Under the pieces are notes generated by a model. The model was not told the origin of the DNA. It worked only from the letters and a program-made list of their open reading frames with translations, and made no database searches. A stretch of 64,000 nt of DNA, taken from the NCBI RefSeq assembly GCF_014196525.1, contig NZ_JACIDX010000018.1, positions 1-64,000 on the forward strand. Direction: 5' to 3'. Position numbers and translations under genes: made by a program. This document shows positions 35,777-45,742 of the stretch, one piece after another. The stretch's first letter is position 1, and every line of letters begins with the position of its first letter. Source of the stretch: Novosphingobium sediminicola. GTDB taxonomy: Bacteria; Pseudomonadota; Alphaproteobacteria; Sphingomonadales; Sphingomonadaceae.

Positions 35777-35913
35777 GTCGGGGCATAGAACAGTCATGAA
35801 AGCTGCAGCCGCCCCGGCCTCTCCCCTCCCCCTTCAAGGTACGGGTAACGGTTGCGGCTTTCATCCAACTCTCTTTTGCCCCCCAAGAAGAGTTCACTGT
35901 AAGGATCGCTAGG

Positions 35914-36693
35914 ATGAGGAAACTTTCTATCGGGCTTTCCGCCATTGCCCTCATGGCGGTTTCGGCGGCCCATGCGCAGGCGCCCGCCACGCCCCCGGCG
36001 ACGCCTGCCGGCCCCCACGCCATGGGCCGCGACATGCCCCCCCGCGATATGCCCCCGATGAAGGACATGACCCGCGCCGAGGCCAAGGCCCATGCCGAAA
36101 AGATGTTCGACATGATGGACATCAACCATGACGGCAAGCTGGACAAGGCCGACCGCGAAGCGCGCGAAGCCAAGCATTTCGACGCCATGGACACCAACCA
36201 CGACGGCCAGTTGAGCCGTCAGGAATTTGAAGCCGCCCATGACAAGATGCGCGAGCGGATGAAGCAGGGCATGGGCCCTATGGGCGGCAAAGATATGCCC
36301 CCTCCGCCGCCTCCGGGCGGGCCGGATGGCAAGATGGGCCCCGGCGGCCCCGGTGATATGGGCCCGCGCGGCCATCATCGCATGGGTCCGCACCGTATGG
36401 GCGGCGGCATGATGATGATGGGCCTGATGCGTCAGGCCGATCCCAATCACACCGGCACTGTGACCAAAGACGCCTTTGTCGGCGCCGCGCTCAAGATGTT
36501 TGACAGCGCGGATGCCAATCACGATGGCAAGGTCACGCCCGATGAACGCCGCGCCGCGATGAAGGCCCATATGGGTCCGAACATGGGCGGGCGCGGTCCG
36601 GGCCGGATGGGTCCCAATGCCCCCGGTCAACGCGGCCCCGGTCAACATGGCGGTCATGATATGCCGCCGCCCCCGCCTCCTGCGGGGCAATAA
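35914..36693 (+). CDS. Exported EF-hand calcium-binding protein
   Basis: The 259-residue protein has a signal peptide (MRKLSIGLSAIALMAVSAAHAQ) and four EF-hand loops: DINHDGKLDKAD, DTNHDGQLSRQE, DPNHTGTVTKD and DANHDGKVTPDE. The first, second and fourth have D-x-N-x-D-G typical of calcium binding; the third has Thr in place of Asp at the fifth position and may be weak. Met-, Pro- and Gly-rich linkers separate the pairs. The two-component genes follow within 11 bp, suggesting a periplasmic calcium or metal sensor system. Confidence 0.88.
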   Translation: MRKLSIGLSAIALMAVSAAHAQAPATPPATPAGPHAMGRDMPPRDMPPMKDMTRAEAKAHAEKMFDMMDINHDGKLDKADREAREAKHFDAMDTNHDGQLSRQEFEAAHDKMRERMKQGMGPMGGKDMPPPPPPGGPDGKMGPGGPGDMGPRGHHRMGPHRMGGGMMMMGLMRQADPNHTGTVTKDAFVGAALKMFDSADANHDGKVTPDERRAAMKAHMGPNMGGRGPGRMGPNAPGQRGPGQHGGHDMPPPPPPAGQ

Positions 36694-36704
36694 GGTAGGA
36701 TGAA

Positions 36705-37451
36705 GTGAACAGCGACAGCGACATTACTCCGCTGCGCCTCCTGCTGGTCGATGACGAGCCGGATCTGCGCGAACCTCTGGCCTCCTATCTGGAGCGTCAG
36801 GGGTTTGCCGTCCGGCAGGCAGCCAGCGCGGCCGAGGCGCGCAACATCATCGCTCTGGATGTGCCCGATCTGGTGTTGCTCGACATCATGATGCCGGGCG
36901 AGGACGGGCTGTCGCTGTGCCGCCATCTGACCGAGGCGCGCTCGATCCCGACGATCTTCCTGACCGCGCGGGGCGAAGCGACCGACCGGATCGTGGGGCT
37001 GGAAATCGGCGCCGACGATTATGTCGTCAAACCTTTCGAACCGCGCGAACTGGTCGCCCGCATCCGCAGCGTGATGCGCCGGACGCATCGCGGCGTGCTG
37101 GCCGAAACACAGGCCAATGAGGATTTCCAGTTCGATGGCTGGCGGCTCGATCCGCTCAAGCGGCGGCTGATTGCCGCCGATGGCGCGATTGTGGCGATTT
37201 CCTCGGTGGAATTCCGCCTGCTGATGGCTTTCCTCGAACATCCAAGGCAGGTGCTGGACCGCGACCGCCTGCTCGACATGGTGCAGGGGCGCGAGGCGCA
37301 TCTGTTCGACCGCGCGGTCGATAATCAGGTCAGCCGCCTGCGCCGCAAGATCGAGGTCGACAGCCGCAATCCGCAACTGATCCAGACCGTTTGGGGCGGC
37401 GGCTATATGCTGGCCGCCGATGTGCGCCGGGTGCCCACGGTGGAGGCATGA
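36705..37451 (+). CDS. OmpR-family response regulator
   Basis: The 248-residue protein has a receiver domain with acidic pair in LLVDDEPDLRE and the phosphorylated Asp60 in LLDIMMPGEDG, Thr in TIFLTARGE and Lys in DDYVVKPFEPRE, then a winged-helix DNA-binding domain ending VWGGGYML. The start is GTG at 36705; the nearby ATG (36700) meets a stop after one more codon. The gene starts 11 bp after the EF-hand gene and overlaps the kinase by 4 nt. Confidence 0.93.
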   Translation: MNSDSDITPLRLLLVDDEPDLREPLASYLERQGFAVRQAASAAEARNIIALDVPDLVLLDIMMPGEDGLSLCRHLTEARSIPTIFLTARGEATDRIVGLEIGADDYVVKPFEPRELVARIRSVMRRTHRGVLAETQANEDFQFDGWRLDPLKRRLIAADGAIVAISSVEFRLLMAFLEHPRQVLDRDRLLDMVQGREAHLFDRAVDNQVSRLRRKIEVDSRNPQLIQTVWGGGYMLAADVRRVPTVEA

Positions 37452-38995
37452 AGCGTTGGAATCCCAGTCGGTTTTTGCCGCCCCGACTTTTACCGGGCAG
37501 CCTGACCGGACAGGTCATGCTGGCGCTGGCGGGCGCGCTGCTGCTGGCCCAGACGATCAGCGCGATTCTGCTGTATAAGGCGCAGGCCGAATATCGCGAA
37601 CAACAGGTAACGCAGGAACTGGCGATGCGCGCGGCCATTGCGCTGCGCCACCGCGACGAAGCCGACACGCCCGAAGGGGGCCCGCCTCCCCCGCCGCCGC
37701 CCGCCGAGATGATGCGCGCAGAGCGCCTGCGCGAAGAACGGACGCGCGAGCCGCACCGCCATGACGGCCCGCCCCTGATGGTGGGGCGCGGGCCGGATGA
37801 CATGCCGCGCGGCCCCCGCCCGGTGCGCATGGCCGATTTCCGCCCCAATGCGGGCGACGAGGCCAAGCCCGAAATCACCCAGCGTCTCAATGAACTGCTC
37901 GGCTCGCAGGATCTGAAACCGCAACATCTGATGGTGGTCGAGCGCGATATTGCCGATGATCCGTTCTGGAAAAAGCGCGTCGACCGCCGCTATGCGATGA
38001 TGGGCGACCATGCCCCGCCCAAGCCCCGGCATGTGCTGGTGGCGGCGGCGCAGGCTGAAAATGGCGGCGAATGGATGGTGGTGCGCTCCAGCGTTCCGGC
38101 GCGCGATCCATGGCTGCTGGCCACGCTGATTGCGCAAACGCTGTTTATCTATGCCGTGCTGGTGGGCGCGATTGCGCTGATCCTGCGGCGGATCGCGCGG
38201 CCTCTGGCGGCGCTGACCAGCCGGGTCGATCAATTCGCCCGCACCCGCGAATCGACCGGCCAATTGGAGCCCCAAGGCCCCGCCGACGTGCGCCATCTGA
38301 TCGAGGCGCATAATGCGATGGAGCAGCGCATCACCTCGCTGATCAATGAAAAGGACGTGATGCTGGGCGCCATCGGGCATGACCTGAAAACACCGCTGGC
38401 CGCGCTGCGCGTGCGGATCGAGAGCGTCGAGGACGATGCCGAGCGCGACAAGATGGCCAAGACCATCGAGGACATCACCCGCTCGCTGGACGATATTCTC
38501 TCGCTGGCCCGTGTGGGCCGCCCCAGCGATCCGGTGGAATCAACCGAACTGGCCGCCCTCGTCGCCTCGATTGTCGAGGAATATGAGGATATGGGCGAGG
38601 ACGTGGAATTCGACCATGCACCGCGTCTGGTCATGCCTTTGCGTGCAACATGGCTGCGCCGGGCTTTGCGCAATCTGATCGGCAATGCGCTGCGCTATGC
38701 CGGCAGCGCGCAAGTGACGATGGTGCGCGAGGAAGCCGAGGGCCACGGCTGGGCGGTGATCCGCGTGGTCGACCATGGCAAGGGGATCGGCGGCGACATC
38801 GAGAAGATGTTCGAGCCTTTCACCCGCGGCGAACCTTCTCGCAACACCGCCACAGGGGGCGCGGGGCTTGGCCTGACGCTGGCCCGCGCGATTGCGGACC
38901 AGCATGGCGGGCGGCTGACGCTGCATAATCAGACCGATGAGCGCGGGGCGGTGACCGGCCTGATGGCAACGCTCTGGCTGCCGCTTCCTAACTGA
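37448..38995 (+). CDS. Sensor histidine kinase
   Basis: The 515-residue protein has a first membrane helix (LTGQVMLALAGALLLAQTISAIL), a periplasmic section with a Pro-rich, Met/Arg-containing stretch, a second helix (about residues 220-240, LIAQTLFIYAVLVGAIALIL), a HAMP domain, and a catalytic core with His311 in AIGHDLKTPLAAL, N-box RRALRNLIGNALRYA, and G-boxes DHGKGI and GGAGLGLTLARAI. Its start overlaps the response-regulator stop (ATGA). The sensed signal is unknown; the linked EF-hand protein points to calcium or a related cation. Confidence 0.93.
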   Translation: MKRWNPSRFLPPRLLPGSLTGQVMLALAGALLLAQTISAILLYKAQAEYREQQVTQELAMRAAIALRHRDEADTPEGGPPPPPPPAEMMRAERLREERTREPHRHDGPPLMVGRGPDDMPRGPRPVRMADFRPNAGDEAKPEITQRLNELLGSQDLKPQHLMVVERDIADDPFWKKRVDRRYAMMGDHAPPKPRHVLVAAAQAENGGEWMVVRSSVPARDPWLLATLIAQTLFIYAVLVGAIALILRRIARPLAALTSRVDQFARTRESTGQLEPQGPADVRHLIEAHNAMEQRITSLINEKDVMLGAIGHDLKTPLAALRVRIESVEDDAERDKMAKTIEDITRSLDDILSLARVGRPSDPVESTELAALVASIVEEYEDMGEDVEFDHAPRLVMPLRATWLRRALRNLIGNALRYAGSAQVTMVREEAEGHGWAVIRVVDHGKGIGGDIEKMFEPFTRGEPSRNTATGGAGLGLTLARAIADQHGGRLTLHNQTDERGAVTGLMATLWLPLPN

Positions 38996-41740
38996 TCATT
39001 TGGCTCGCATCATCGCGGCGGAAACCTCGGCTGCGCGCGCGTCCTTCAACACGCCGCAGCTGTGGACCTGTTCGATGACGCGGGCCAGTTCCAGTTCACC
39101 GGTCTTGCCCGCCAGCCGCGCGCCGAAATCCTTCTGGATCGCATCGGATTTTTCCACCGAGCAGAAAGTGCCGAACACCTGCGGCAGGCGCGAGGCAAGG
39201 AAGATGCCCGAACTGCCCGACAGCAATTCATCGGCATGGGCCCGCAACCAGTCATAGCCCATGTCGCGCGTCTTGGTGTTCACCGCCACGTCCATCACCA
39301 GTTGCACTCTTTCGGACAGGCGCAGGCGCTTGTCCTTGGCGTCATCGAGCAGCCATTGCGCGACATCCGCCTTGCCTGATCCGGCCAGAGCCGAGAGCGC
39401 GGAGGGGCGGAACAACGGGTCCTGCGAGGCCAGCGCCTGTTCAAACAAGGACTTGGCCGCGACCAAGCCATCCGGCTGCGCCTCCAGCCATGCGCCAAGC
39501 CCCACGCCATACCACGCCGGATCGAGCGCCGCCTTGTTGCCCCCCAACCATGCCCCCGCCGCGCCCGCCAGCGTGGCCAGCAGCGCCGGATCGCGCGCCA
39601 CGCCCGCCATCTTGCGCACCAGTTGCGCGCGACGCTGCGAGCCTTCCGCCTCCTCGCCCGCATAAGCGCCCAGCGCGGGATTGAACCCCGCCTTGGCCAG
39701 CATCGGCGCATAGAGCCGGTTGAACAGCGCGCGATAGGCCCCCTGCGCGGGCGCATCATAGAAACCGGCGCGATCCAGTGTCTGCAACCATCCGGTGGCC
39801 GCCGCGCTGGCATAGGAATCGGGGTTGTTCACCATGGTCCGCGCCATTTGCAGCAAGAGCGTGGGCCGCGCCCTCCCGGCCTGAAAACTGGCCCACAGGC
39901 TGTCGGCCACGGCCAGCGCCTCGCCGCCGGGCAGGCCCGCCGAAACGGCCAGCAGGCGTTCCCAATCGGCCTGCGGCATGTCGAAGCGGTAATAGCCGGT
40001 GCCGCCCGCATTGGGGATCATCGCGCCATTGACGATGATGCTGATGATCGCCGCCTCGCCGTCCAGCAACTGGCACTGGCGAATCTTTTCAACGCGCACG
40101 CAAAAGGGAATCGACCATTTCTGGGGCGGCGCGACAGTGCCCAACCGGGCATAGCGGCTCTGCACCGCGTAATATTCGCCCTTGCCGCCGCTGAAGGTCA
40201 GCAAGGGGATGCCCTGCTGGTCGGTAAAGCTCTGCATCGCGGGCAGGATGCGCGGATCGCCAGAAGCCTTGGCCAGCGAGGCGAAGAAGTCGGCGCTGGT
40301 CGCATTGCCATAGCGATGCGCGGCCATATAGTCGCGCACGCCCGCCTTGAACGCATCGTCGCCCATAAAGGCCGCGATCATCGCCACCACATGGCCGCCC
40401 TTGCCATAGGTGATCGAATCAAAGGCGGCGTCGATCTGGGCATTGGTATCGATCTTTTGATGGATCGGCCGCCCCGCCAGCAGGGCGTCGGTGCCCATCG
40501 CGGCAAAGCCTTCCTCCAGCGCGCCTGCGCCGATGTTCAGGTCCGCCCGCCACTCGTTGCCGATGCGATAGCCCATCCAGTTGGCGAAACTCTCGTTGAG
40601 CCAGATGTCATCCCACCACGCGGGCGTGACCAGATCGCCAAACCATTGATGCGCCAGCTCATGCGCCACCACCATGCCGAAGGCGCGCTTTTGCGCCGTG
40701 GTGGCGGCATCGTCCAGAATCAGCAGATTGTCCTGATAGAGATCGGCCCCGGCATTCTCCATCGCGCCGGGCATGACGGGCGCGGTGATCTGGTCCAGCT
40801 TGGGATAGGGGAAAGCGGTGCCGAAATAGCTTTCCAGATGGGTGACGATGCTCTTGCTGTTCTCCAGCGCGAAGGCGAGCTTGTCCTTGTTCTGCTGGGT
40901 CGAAATGATGCGCAGAGGCAAAGGCTTATCGCGCTGCGGCGTGGGCGCCACCTCGCCCTTGGCCACGGCGAAAGGCCCCACCATCATCGCCACCAGATAG
41001 GAGGGCAGCGGCGCGCTCTGGGCAAAGCGGTGGATGGTTTGCGCGCCGTCATCAACCGTATCGGTTTCGGGCGCGTTGGACACCGCCGTCATGCCCTTGG
41101 GCGTGCGCAGCGTGACGGTGAAGGGCTGCTTATACCCCGGCTGGTCAAACGAAGGGAAGGCGGCGCGCGCATCGATCGATTCAAACTGGGTCCAGCTATA
41201 CCACGCATCGCCCACCTTGACGCGGAACATGCCCTGCGGCCCGTCCTGAAACGGCGCGTCATAGTCAAAGGCGAAGGTGGCCTGGCCTGCGGGCAATTCT
41301 TCGTCAAACGTCAGCAGGGCGACGCCGGTTTCATCCACCTGTTTCCAATGGCCGGGGAATTTGCGCCCGTTGACGTTGGCCGAAACCCGCGTGACGTTGA
41401 GATCGCGGCCATGGAGATAGACATAATGCGTCGCCCCATGGAGCAGCGCGTCAATCTCGACATGGCCGGAAAAGCGCTCCTTGGCCGGATCGACGGATAG
41501 GTCGAGGCGGTAGAAGGCGGGCGTGACCGCACCCTCCAGCCGCCCGCGCGGCGCGGAAGGCGGGGGCGGCAAAGGCTGGGCCGGGGCGGCAGGCGCCGCC
41601 ACAGGCTCGGCCACCACGGGCGCGGCGGGTGCGGCATGGCGGGCAACCGGGCGCGCCGCAGGATGGGGGGCGGCCCATGCCCCATGGGGCAGCATCATGG
41701 CGGCGCAAAGCACAGTGTCAAAAAGCCGATGATGACGCAT
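38996..41740 (-). CDS. M1-family aminopeptidase
   Basis: The 914-residue exported protein has a signal peptide and an Ala/Pro-rich linker before a complete M1 zinc aminopeptidase. The exopeptidase motif is GAMENAGADLY; the zinc site is HELAHQWFGD (His360, Glu361, His364) with Glu383 in WLNESFANW. The C-terminal helical ERAP1-like domain closes the bowl. It would trim peptides in the periplasm or outer envelope. The gene stands alone, convergent with the histidine kinase gene, whose stop immediately precedes its own. Confidence 0.93.
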   Translation of the reverse strand: MRHHRLFDTVLCAAMMLPHGAWAAPHPAARPVARHAAPAAPVVAEPVAAPAAPAQPLPPPPSAPRGRLEGAVTPAFYRLDLSVDPAKERFSGHVEIDALLHGATHYVYLHGRDLNVTRVSANVNGRKFPGHWKQVDETGVALLTFDEELPAGQATFAFDYDAPFQDGPQGMFRVKVGDAWYSWTQFESIDARAAFPSFDQPGYKQPFTVTLRTPKGMTAVSNAPETDTVDDGAQTIHRFAQSAPLPSYLVAMMVGPFAVAKGEVAPTPQRDKPLPLRIISTQQNKDKLAFALENSKSIVTHLESYFGTAFPYPKLDQITAPVMPGAMENAGADLYQDNLLILDDAATTAQKRAFGMVVAHELAHQWFGDLVTPAWWDDIWLNESFANWMGYRIGNEWRADLNIGAGALEEGFAAMGTDALLAGRPIHQKIDTNAQIDAAFDSITYGKGGHVVAMIAAFMGDDAFKAGVRDYMAAHRYGNATSADFFASLAKASGDPRILPAMQSFTDQQGIPLLTFSGGKGEYYAVQSRYARLGTVAPPQKWSIPFCVRVEKIRQCQLLDGEAAIISIIVNGAMIPNAGGTGYYRFDMPQADWERLLAVSAGLPGGEALAVADSLWASFQAGRARPTLLLQMARTMVNNPDSYASAAATGWLQTLDRAGFYDAPAQGAYRALFNRLYAPMLAKAGFNPALGAYAGEEAEGSQRRAQLVRKMAGVARDPALLATLAGAAGAWLGGNKAALDPAWYGVGLGAWLEAQPDGLVAAKSLFEQALASQDPLFRPSALSALAGSGKADVAQWLLDDAKDKRLRLSERVQLVMDVAVNTKTRDMGYDWLRAHADELLSGSSGIFLASRLPQVFGTFCSVEKSDAIQKDFGARLAGKTGELELARVIEQVHSCGVLKDARAAEVSAAMMRAK

Positions 41741-41959
41741 GATCGCTCTCCCCCCAAGGGGCCGTCCCTGCCCCGTTCATGGCCCCGTTCATAATGGCCG
41801 GATTTTGACCGGGCCGAACGGGCCAGCCCCTCTATTTCATTCAATATAATGCGATGTTAGGCCATTTCTATCGCTTTCTGCATCGAAAGCACAACACAGA
41901 TGCCCAAGGAACAAAGGGTTTTTGCAACCTTGGCCTTACATCGCTAGAAGCCGCCCATC

Positions 41960-43825
41960 ATGGGAGATTCCATAAGAAACGACCGGCCGTATAACGCGCC
42001 CTTTGTCCTGCTCGACGATGCACGCCGGAATGGGGCATCGGGTGCGGATGAAGGTCGCGCGAGGCTTTATACCAACCCGCGCGAAATCATCATCGCGCGC
42101 AGGCCCGAAGAAGTCGCCCCGGCGCTGGCGCGGATCGAGGCGCTGATCGGGCAGGGCTACGCCTGCGCGGGCCATTTCGGCTATGAGGCAGGATTGGCGC
42201 TGGAGCCGCGCCTTGCCCAGCTGGCCGCGGCGCGCAGCGGGGCCGATGGGCCGCTGGTGTGGATGGGCGCCTTTGATGGCTGGCAGGATATGTCCGGCGC
42301 GCAGGTGAGCGAATGGCTGGCCGGGCAGGCGCAATTCGATCCAGCGCCCCGGATCGGCCCCATGGTGCCCGCGATCGGGCCGGGGGCCTATACGTCCGCC
42401 TTTGACCATATTGCCGAGGCGATCCGCGCGGGCGACATCTATCAGGCCAATTTCACCTTTCCGCTGGCCGGGCCATGGGCGGGCGATCCGCTGGCGCTCT
42501 ATGCCCAATTGCGCAGCAGCGGCGGGGGCGGCCATGGCGGCATCTTGTTCGACGGCCAATATTGGCTGCTCAGCCTCTCGCCCGAATTGTTCTTTGAGGC
42601 GCAGGGGCGAGATTTGCGCGCCAAGCCGATGAAGGGCACCCGCCCGCGCGGCGCCACGCCCGATGCCGATGCGGCGCTGGCGCGCGAACTGGTCGAGAGC
42701 ATCAAGGATCGTTCGGAAAATCTGATGATCCTTGATCTGATGCGCAATGACATCGCCCGCGTCAGCGATGCAGGCAGCGTGCGCGTCGATGCGCCCTTTG
42801 CCATCGAGTCCTATCCCACCGTGCATCAGATGGTCTCCACCGTAACGGCGCGGCTGGAGGAGGGACGCTCTTTGGTAGATGTGATCCGGGCGCTGTTCCC
42901 CTGCGGATCGGTGACCGGCGCGCCCAAGATCCGGGCGATGGAATTGATCCATGCCCATGAACGCGATCCGCGCGGGATCTATTGCGGGTCGCTGGGCCAC
43001 ATCGACCCGCCCGACGCGCTTAATTCCACTGGAAGCGCCTCTTTCAATGTGGCAATCCGTTCGCTGCGTCTGGCGCCCGATGGGAAAGCGGTGCTGGGCG
43101 TGGGGTCGGCGGTGGTGGCGGATTCCGTGGCCATCGACGAATGGCGGGAATGTCTGGTCAAAGGGGGTTTCGTGCATCAGCCAGCGCCGGACAAGATGAT
43201 CGCCGCTTTCGATCTGATCGAGACGATGGCCTTTGATCCCGAAATCGGCGTGCCTCTGCTGGAGGCGCATCTGGAGCGGATGAAGGAAAGCGCTGGCGAA
43301 TTGGGCTTTTCCTTTGACCGCCACGGCGCGCGCAATGCCATCCATGCGCTGTGTTTCCAAGTCGAAAAGCCTTCGCGCCTGCGCCTCGTGCTGGGGCGCA
43401 GCGGGGCGGTCAGTGTCGAGGTCGGGCCTTTGCCCGCGCCTTTGGATCGCGATGCGCCGGTGCCGGTGATCGCGCTGCCGATCCCGCTGGACACGGGCGA
43501 CTGGCGGCTGCGGCACAAGACATCCGACCGCTGGTTCTATGACGCGGGCCTGCGCGCGGCGCGGGCCGAGGGCGCGAAAGAGGCGATCTTCGTCCGCGAT
43601 GACGGGCTGATCACCGAGGGCTGTTTCACCAGCGTTTTTGTCGAGCGCGACGGGGTGCTGCTGACCCCGCCTTTGGCGCTGGGTCTGTTGCCGGGGGTCT
43701 TGCGCCGGACGCTGATCGAGGAAGGGCGCGCACGTGAGGCGGAATTGACGCTGGAGGATCTGGAGGACGGATTCTTTATCGGCAATGGCCTGCGCGGCTT
43801 GATGCGGGCGCAGCTTTGCGTTTAA
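41960..43825 (+). CDS. pabB-pabC: Aminodeoxychorismate synthase I/ADC lyase fusion
   Basis: This 621-residue protein joins two folate-pathway enzymes. Residues about 1-380 are the chorismate-binding PabB domain: MKGTRPRG with the lysine used for the covalent intermediate, SENLMILDLMRNDIARV, CGSVTGAPKIRAMELI and GIYCGSLGHIDPPD. Residues about 400-621 are a class IV PLP lyase (PabC), with TSDRWFYDAG and LITEGCFTSVFV. The product would make 4-aminobenzoate with a separate PabA amidotransferase, which is not seen here. The gene ends 10 bp before the aminotransferase gene. Confidence 0.93.
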   Translation: MGDSIRNDRPYNAPFVLLDDARRNGASGADEGRARLYTNPREIIIARRPEEVAPALARIEALIGQGYACAGHFGYEAGLALEPRLAQLAAARSGADGPLVWMGAFDGWQDMSGAQVSEWLAGQAQFDPAPRIGPMVPAIGPGAYTSAFDHIAEAIRAGDIYQANFTFPLAGPWAGDPLALYAQLRSSGGGGHGGILFDGQYWLLSLSPELFFEAQGRDLRAKPMKGTRPRGATPDADAALARELVESIKDRSENLMILDLMRNDIARVSDAGSVRVDAPFAIESYPTVHQMVSTVTARLEEGRSLVDVIRALFPCGSVTGAPKIRAMELIHAHERDPRGIYCGSLGHIDPPDALNSTGSASFNVAIRSLRLAPDGKAVLGVGSAVVADSVAIDEWRECLVKGGFVHQPAPDKMIAAFDLIETMAFDPEIGVPLLEAHLERMKESAGELGFSFDRHGARNAIHALCFQVEKPSRLRLVLGRSGAVSVEVGPLPAPLDRDAPVPVIALPIPLDTGDWRLRHKTSDRWFYDAGLRAARAEGAKEAIFVRDDGLITEGCFTSVFVERDGVLLTPPLALGLLPGVLRRTLIEEGRAREAELTLEDLEDGFFIGNGLRGLMRAQLCV

Positions 43826-43835
43826 CGCGCTTTCC

Positions 43836-45014
43836 ATGAACATCTCTCAGGCCCTCTCGCGCATCCAACCCTCGCGCACCAACGCCATGACCGACCGCGC
43901 CATCGCGCTGCGCGATGAAGGACGCGACATCATCTCGCTATCCGTGGGCGAGCCTGATTTCCCGACCCCGCCCCATGTGGTGGCCGCGATGAAGGATGCG
44001 CTGGATGCGGGCGACACGCGCTATACGGCGGTGGCCGGCACGGCGGCGCTGCGCCGCGCCTCGGCGCTGCATTATGAGCGCGATCTGGGGCTGAAGGTCG
44101 CGCCATCACAGGTGCTGGTGTCCTCGGGCGGGAAACAGTCGATCTTCCTCGCGCTGATGGCCACGCTCAATCCGGGCGATGACGTGCTGATCCCCGCGCC
44201 ATGGTGGGTGTCCTATCCCGAAATCGTGCGCTTTTCGGGCGCCAGCGTGGTGCCGGTGGCGACCTATGCGGCGGATGGTTTCCGGCTCTCGGCCGATGCT
44301 CTGGCCGCCGCGATCACGCCGCAGACCCGCTGGCTGCTGCTCAACAGCCCCGGCAACCCGACGGGCGCGACATACAGCGCGGCGGATTTGCAGGCGCTGG
44401 GCGAGGTGCTGCGCCGCCATCCCCAGGTGCTGGTGCTGAGCGACGATATTTACGCGCCGCTGCGGTATAATGGGGGCGTTCATGCCACGCTGGCGGTCGA
44501 ATGCCCCGATCTGGCCGAGCGGGTGCTGACCGTTTCGGGCGTGTCGAAGAGCCATGCGATGACCGGGCTGCGCATCGGCGTGGCGGCGGGGCCGGAATGG
44601 CTGATCGGCGCGATGGGGCGTTTGCAGAGCCATGTTTCGGGCAATGCCTGCTCGATTTCGCAGGCGGGCGCGGTGGCTGCGTTTGAAGGGCCGCAGGAAT
44701 TCCTGCTCGACTGGCGCGAGAAATTCCGGGCGCGGCGCGACCTGTGCGTCGATGCGATCAATGCGATTCCCGGCCTGTCGACGCCCATTCCCGATGGCGC
44801 GTTCTATTGCATGATTGATGCGGCGCCGCTGATGCCCCGCTTTGGCGATGATGAAGCGCTGGCCATGCATCTGCTCGAAAATGGCGTGGCGATCGTCGCG
44901 GCCAGCGCCTTTGGCGGGGCGCATTGCGGCTTTGCCGGTTTCCGCATTTCCTTCGCCGCCGATGAGGCGAAACTGACGCAGGCTTTCGCCCGGATTGCTT
45001 CGGCCCTCAAATGA
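43836..45014 (+). CDS. Class I/II aminotransferase (aspartate aminotransferase-like)
   Basis: The 392-residue PLP enzyme starts MNISQALSRIQPSRTNAMTD. Conserved features are DIISLSVGEPDFPTPPHVV, NSPGNPTGATYSAADL, the Schiff-base lysine in VSGVSKSHAMTGLRIG and GFRISFAADE at the end. It fits the I-gamma/I-beta aspartate or aromatic aminotransferases; the substrate is not certain. It is embedded between pabB-pabC and the pseudouridine synthase gene with minimal spacing, indicating a three-gene transcript. Confidence 0.92.
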   Translation: MNISQALSRIQPSRTNAMTDRAIALRDEGRDIISLSVGEPDFPTPPHVVAAMKDALDAGDTRYTAVAGTAALRRASALHYERDLGLKVAPSQVLVSSGGKQSIFLALMATLNPGDDVLIPAPWWVSYPEIVRFSGASVVPVATYAADGFRLSADALAAAITPQTRWLLLNSPGNPTGATYSAADLQALGEVLRRHPQVLVLSDDIYAPLRYNGGVHATLAVECPDLAERVLTVSGVSKSHAMTGLRIGVAAGPEWLIGAMGRLQSHVSGNACSISQAGAVAAFEGPQEFLLDWREKFRARRDLCVDAINAIPGLSTPIPDGAFYCMIDAAPLMPRFGDDEALAMHLLENGVAIVAASAFGGAHCGFAGFRISFAADEAKLTQAFARIASALK

Positions 45015-45736
45015 TCTATGGGGTGGGAATGAACATTCCCATCCTGTTTGAAGACGGCGAAGCCCTTATCGTCAACAAGCCCGCCGGCTTGCCCCTCGAC
45101 CGTCCGCGCAAGGGCGGCGTGGCTCTGGAAGATTTCCTTCCCGATCTGCGCCTTGGCTTCGCGCGCGAGCCTTTGCCGGTCCATCGCCTCGATCAGGATA
45201 CGTCGGGCTGCCTGCTCTTGGCGCGCAATCCCAAGGCGCATAAACGATTCTGCGCCGCCTTCGAGGCGCGCGTCGTGTCCAAGCGCTACCTTGGCGTGGT
45301 CAATGGGCCGGTGCGCAAGGAATCGGGCACGATTTCGCTCAACCTGCTCAAAACCTCCAGCAAATATGGCGGATGGCGCATCGTCGCCTCGCATGAGGGC
45401 AAGCCCGCCGTCACCCATTGGCGTAAGATCGCCGAAGTGGATGGCCTCACGCTGGTCGAATTCCGCCCCGAAACCGGCCGCACCCACCAGATCCGCGTCC
45501 ATGCGCAAAAGGGGCTGGGCGCGGCGTTGCTGGGCGATCCGATCTATGGCGATGGCGCCGGGGCGGGCCGCACGATGCTCCATGCGGTCGAACTGACCGT
45601 GCTGCGCGAGGGCAAGCCGCCGATCCATGCCGTGGCGCCCATGCCGGAAGATTTCGTCGAACTGGGGTTTGAGGAAGGGATCGATCTGACCAAGGTTTGG
45701 GAACAGAAGGAAGAACAGGAAGATCACGGGGAGTGA
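45011..45736 (+). CDS. RluA-family pseudouridine synthase
   Basis: This 241-residue protein has the catalytic Asp in VHRLDQDTSGCLLLARN, preceded by ALIVNKPAGLPLDRP and followed by ETGRTHQIRVH, the RluA/RsuA-fold signature. It modifies uridine in rRNA or tRNA; the site cannot be deduced. No S4 domain is visible. The first ATG overlaps the previous stop; a second ATG at 45029 has GGGGTGGGA in front and may be the true start. Its stop is 6 nt from repeat D. Confidence 0.9.
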   Translation: MIYGVGMNIPILFEDGEALIVNKPAGLPLDRPRKGGVALEDFLPDLRLGFAREPLPVHRLDQDTSGCLLLARNPKAHKRFCAAFEARVVSKRYLGVVNGPVRKESGTISLNLLKTSSKYGGWRIVASHEGKPAVTHWRKIAEVDGLTLVEFRPETGRTHQIRVHAQKGLGAALLGDPIYGDGAGAGRTMLHAVELTVLREGKPPIHAVAPMPEDFVELGFEEGIDLTKVWEQKEEQEDHGE

Positions 45737-45742
45737 GGATAA

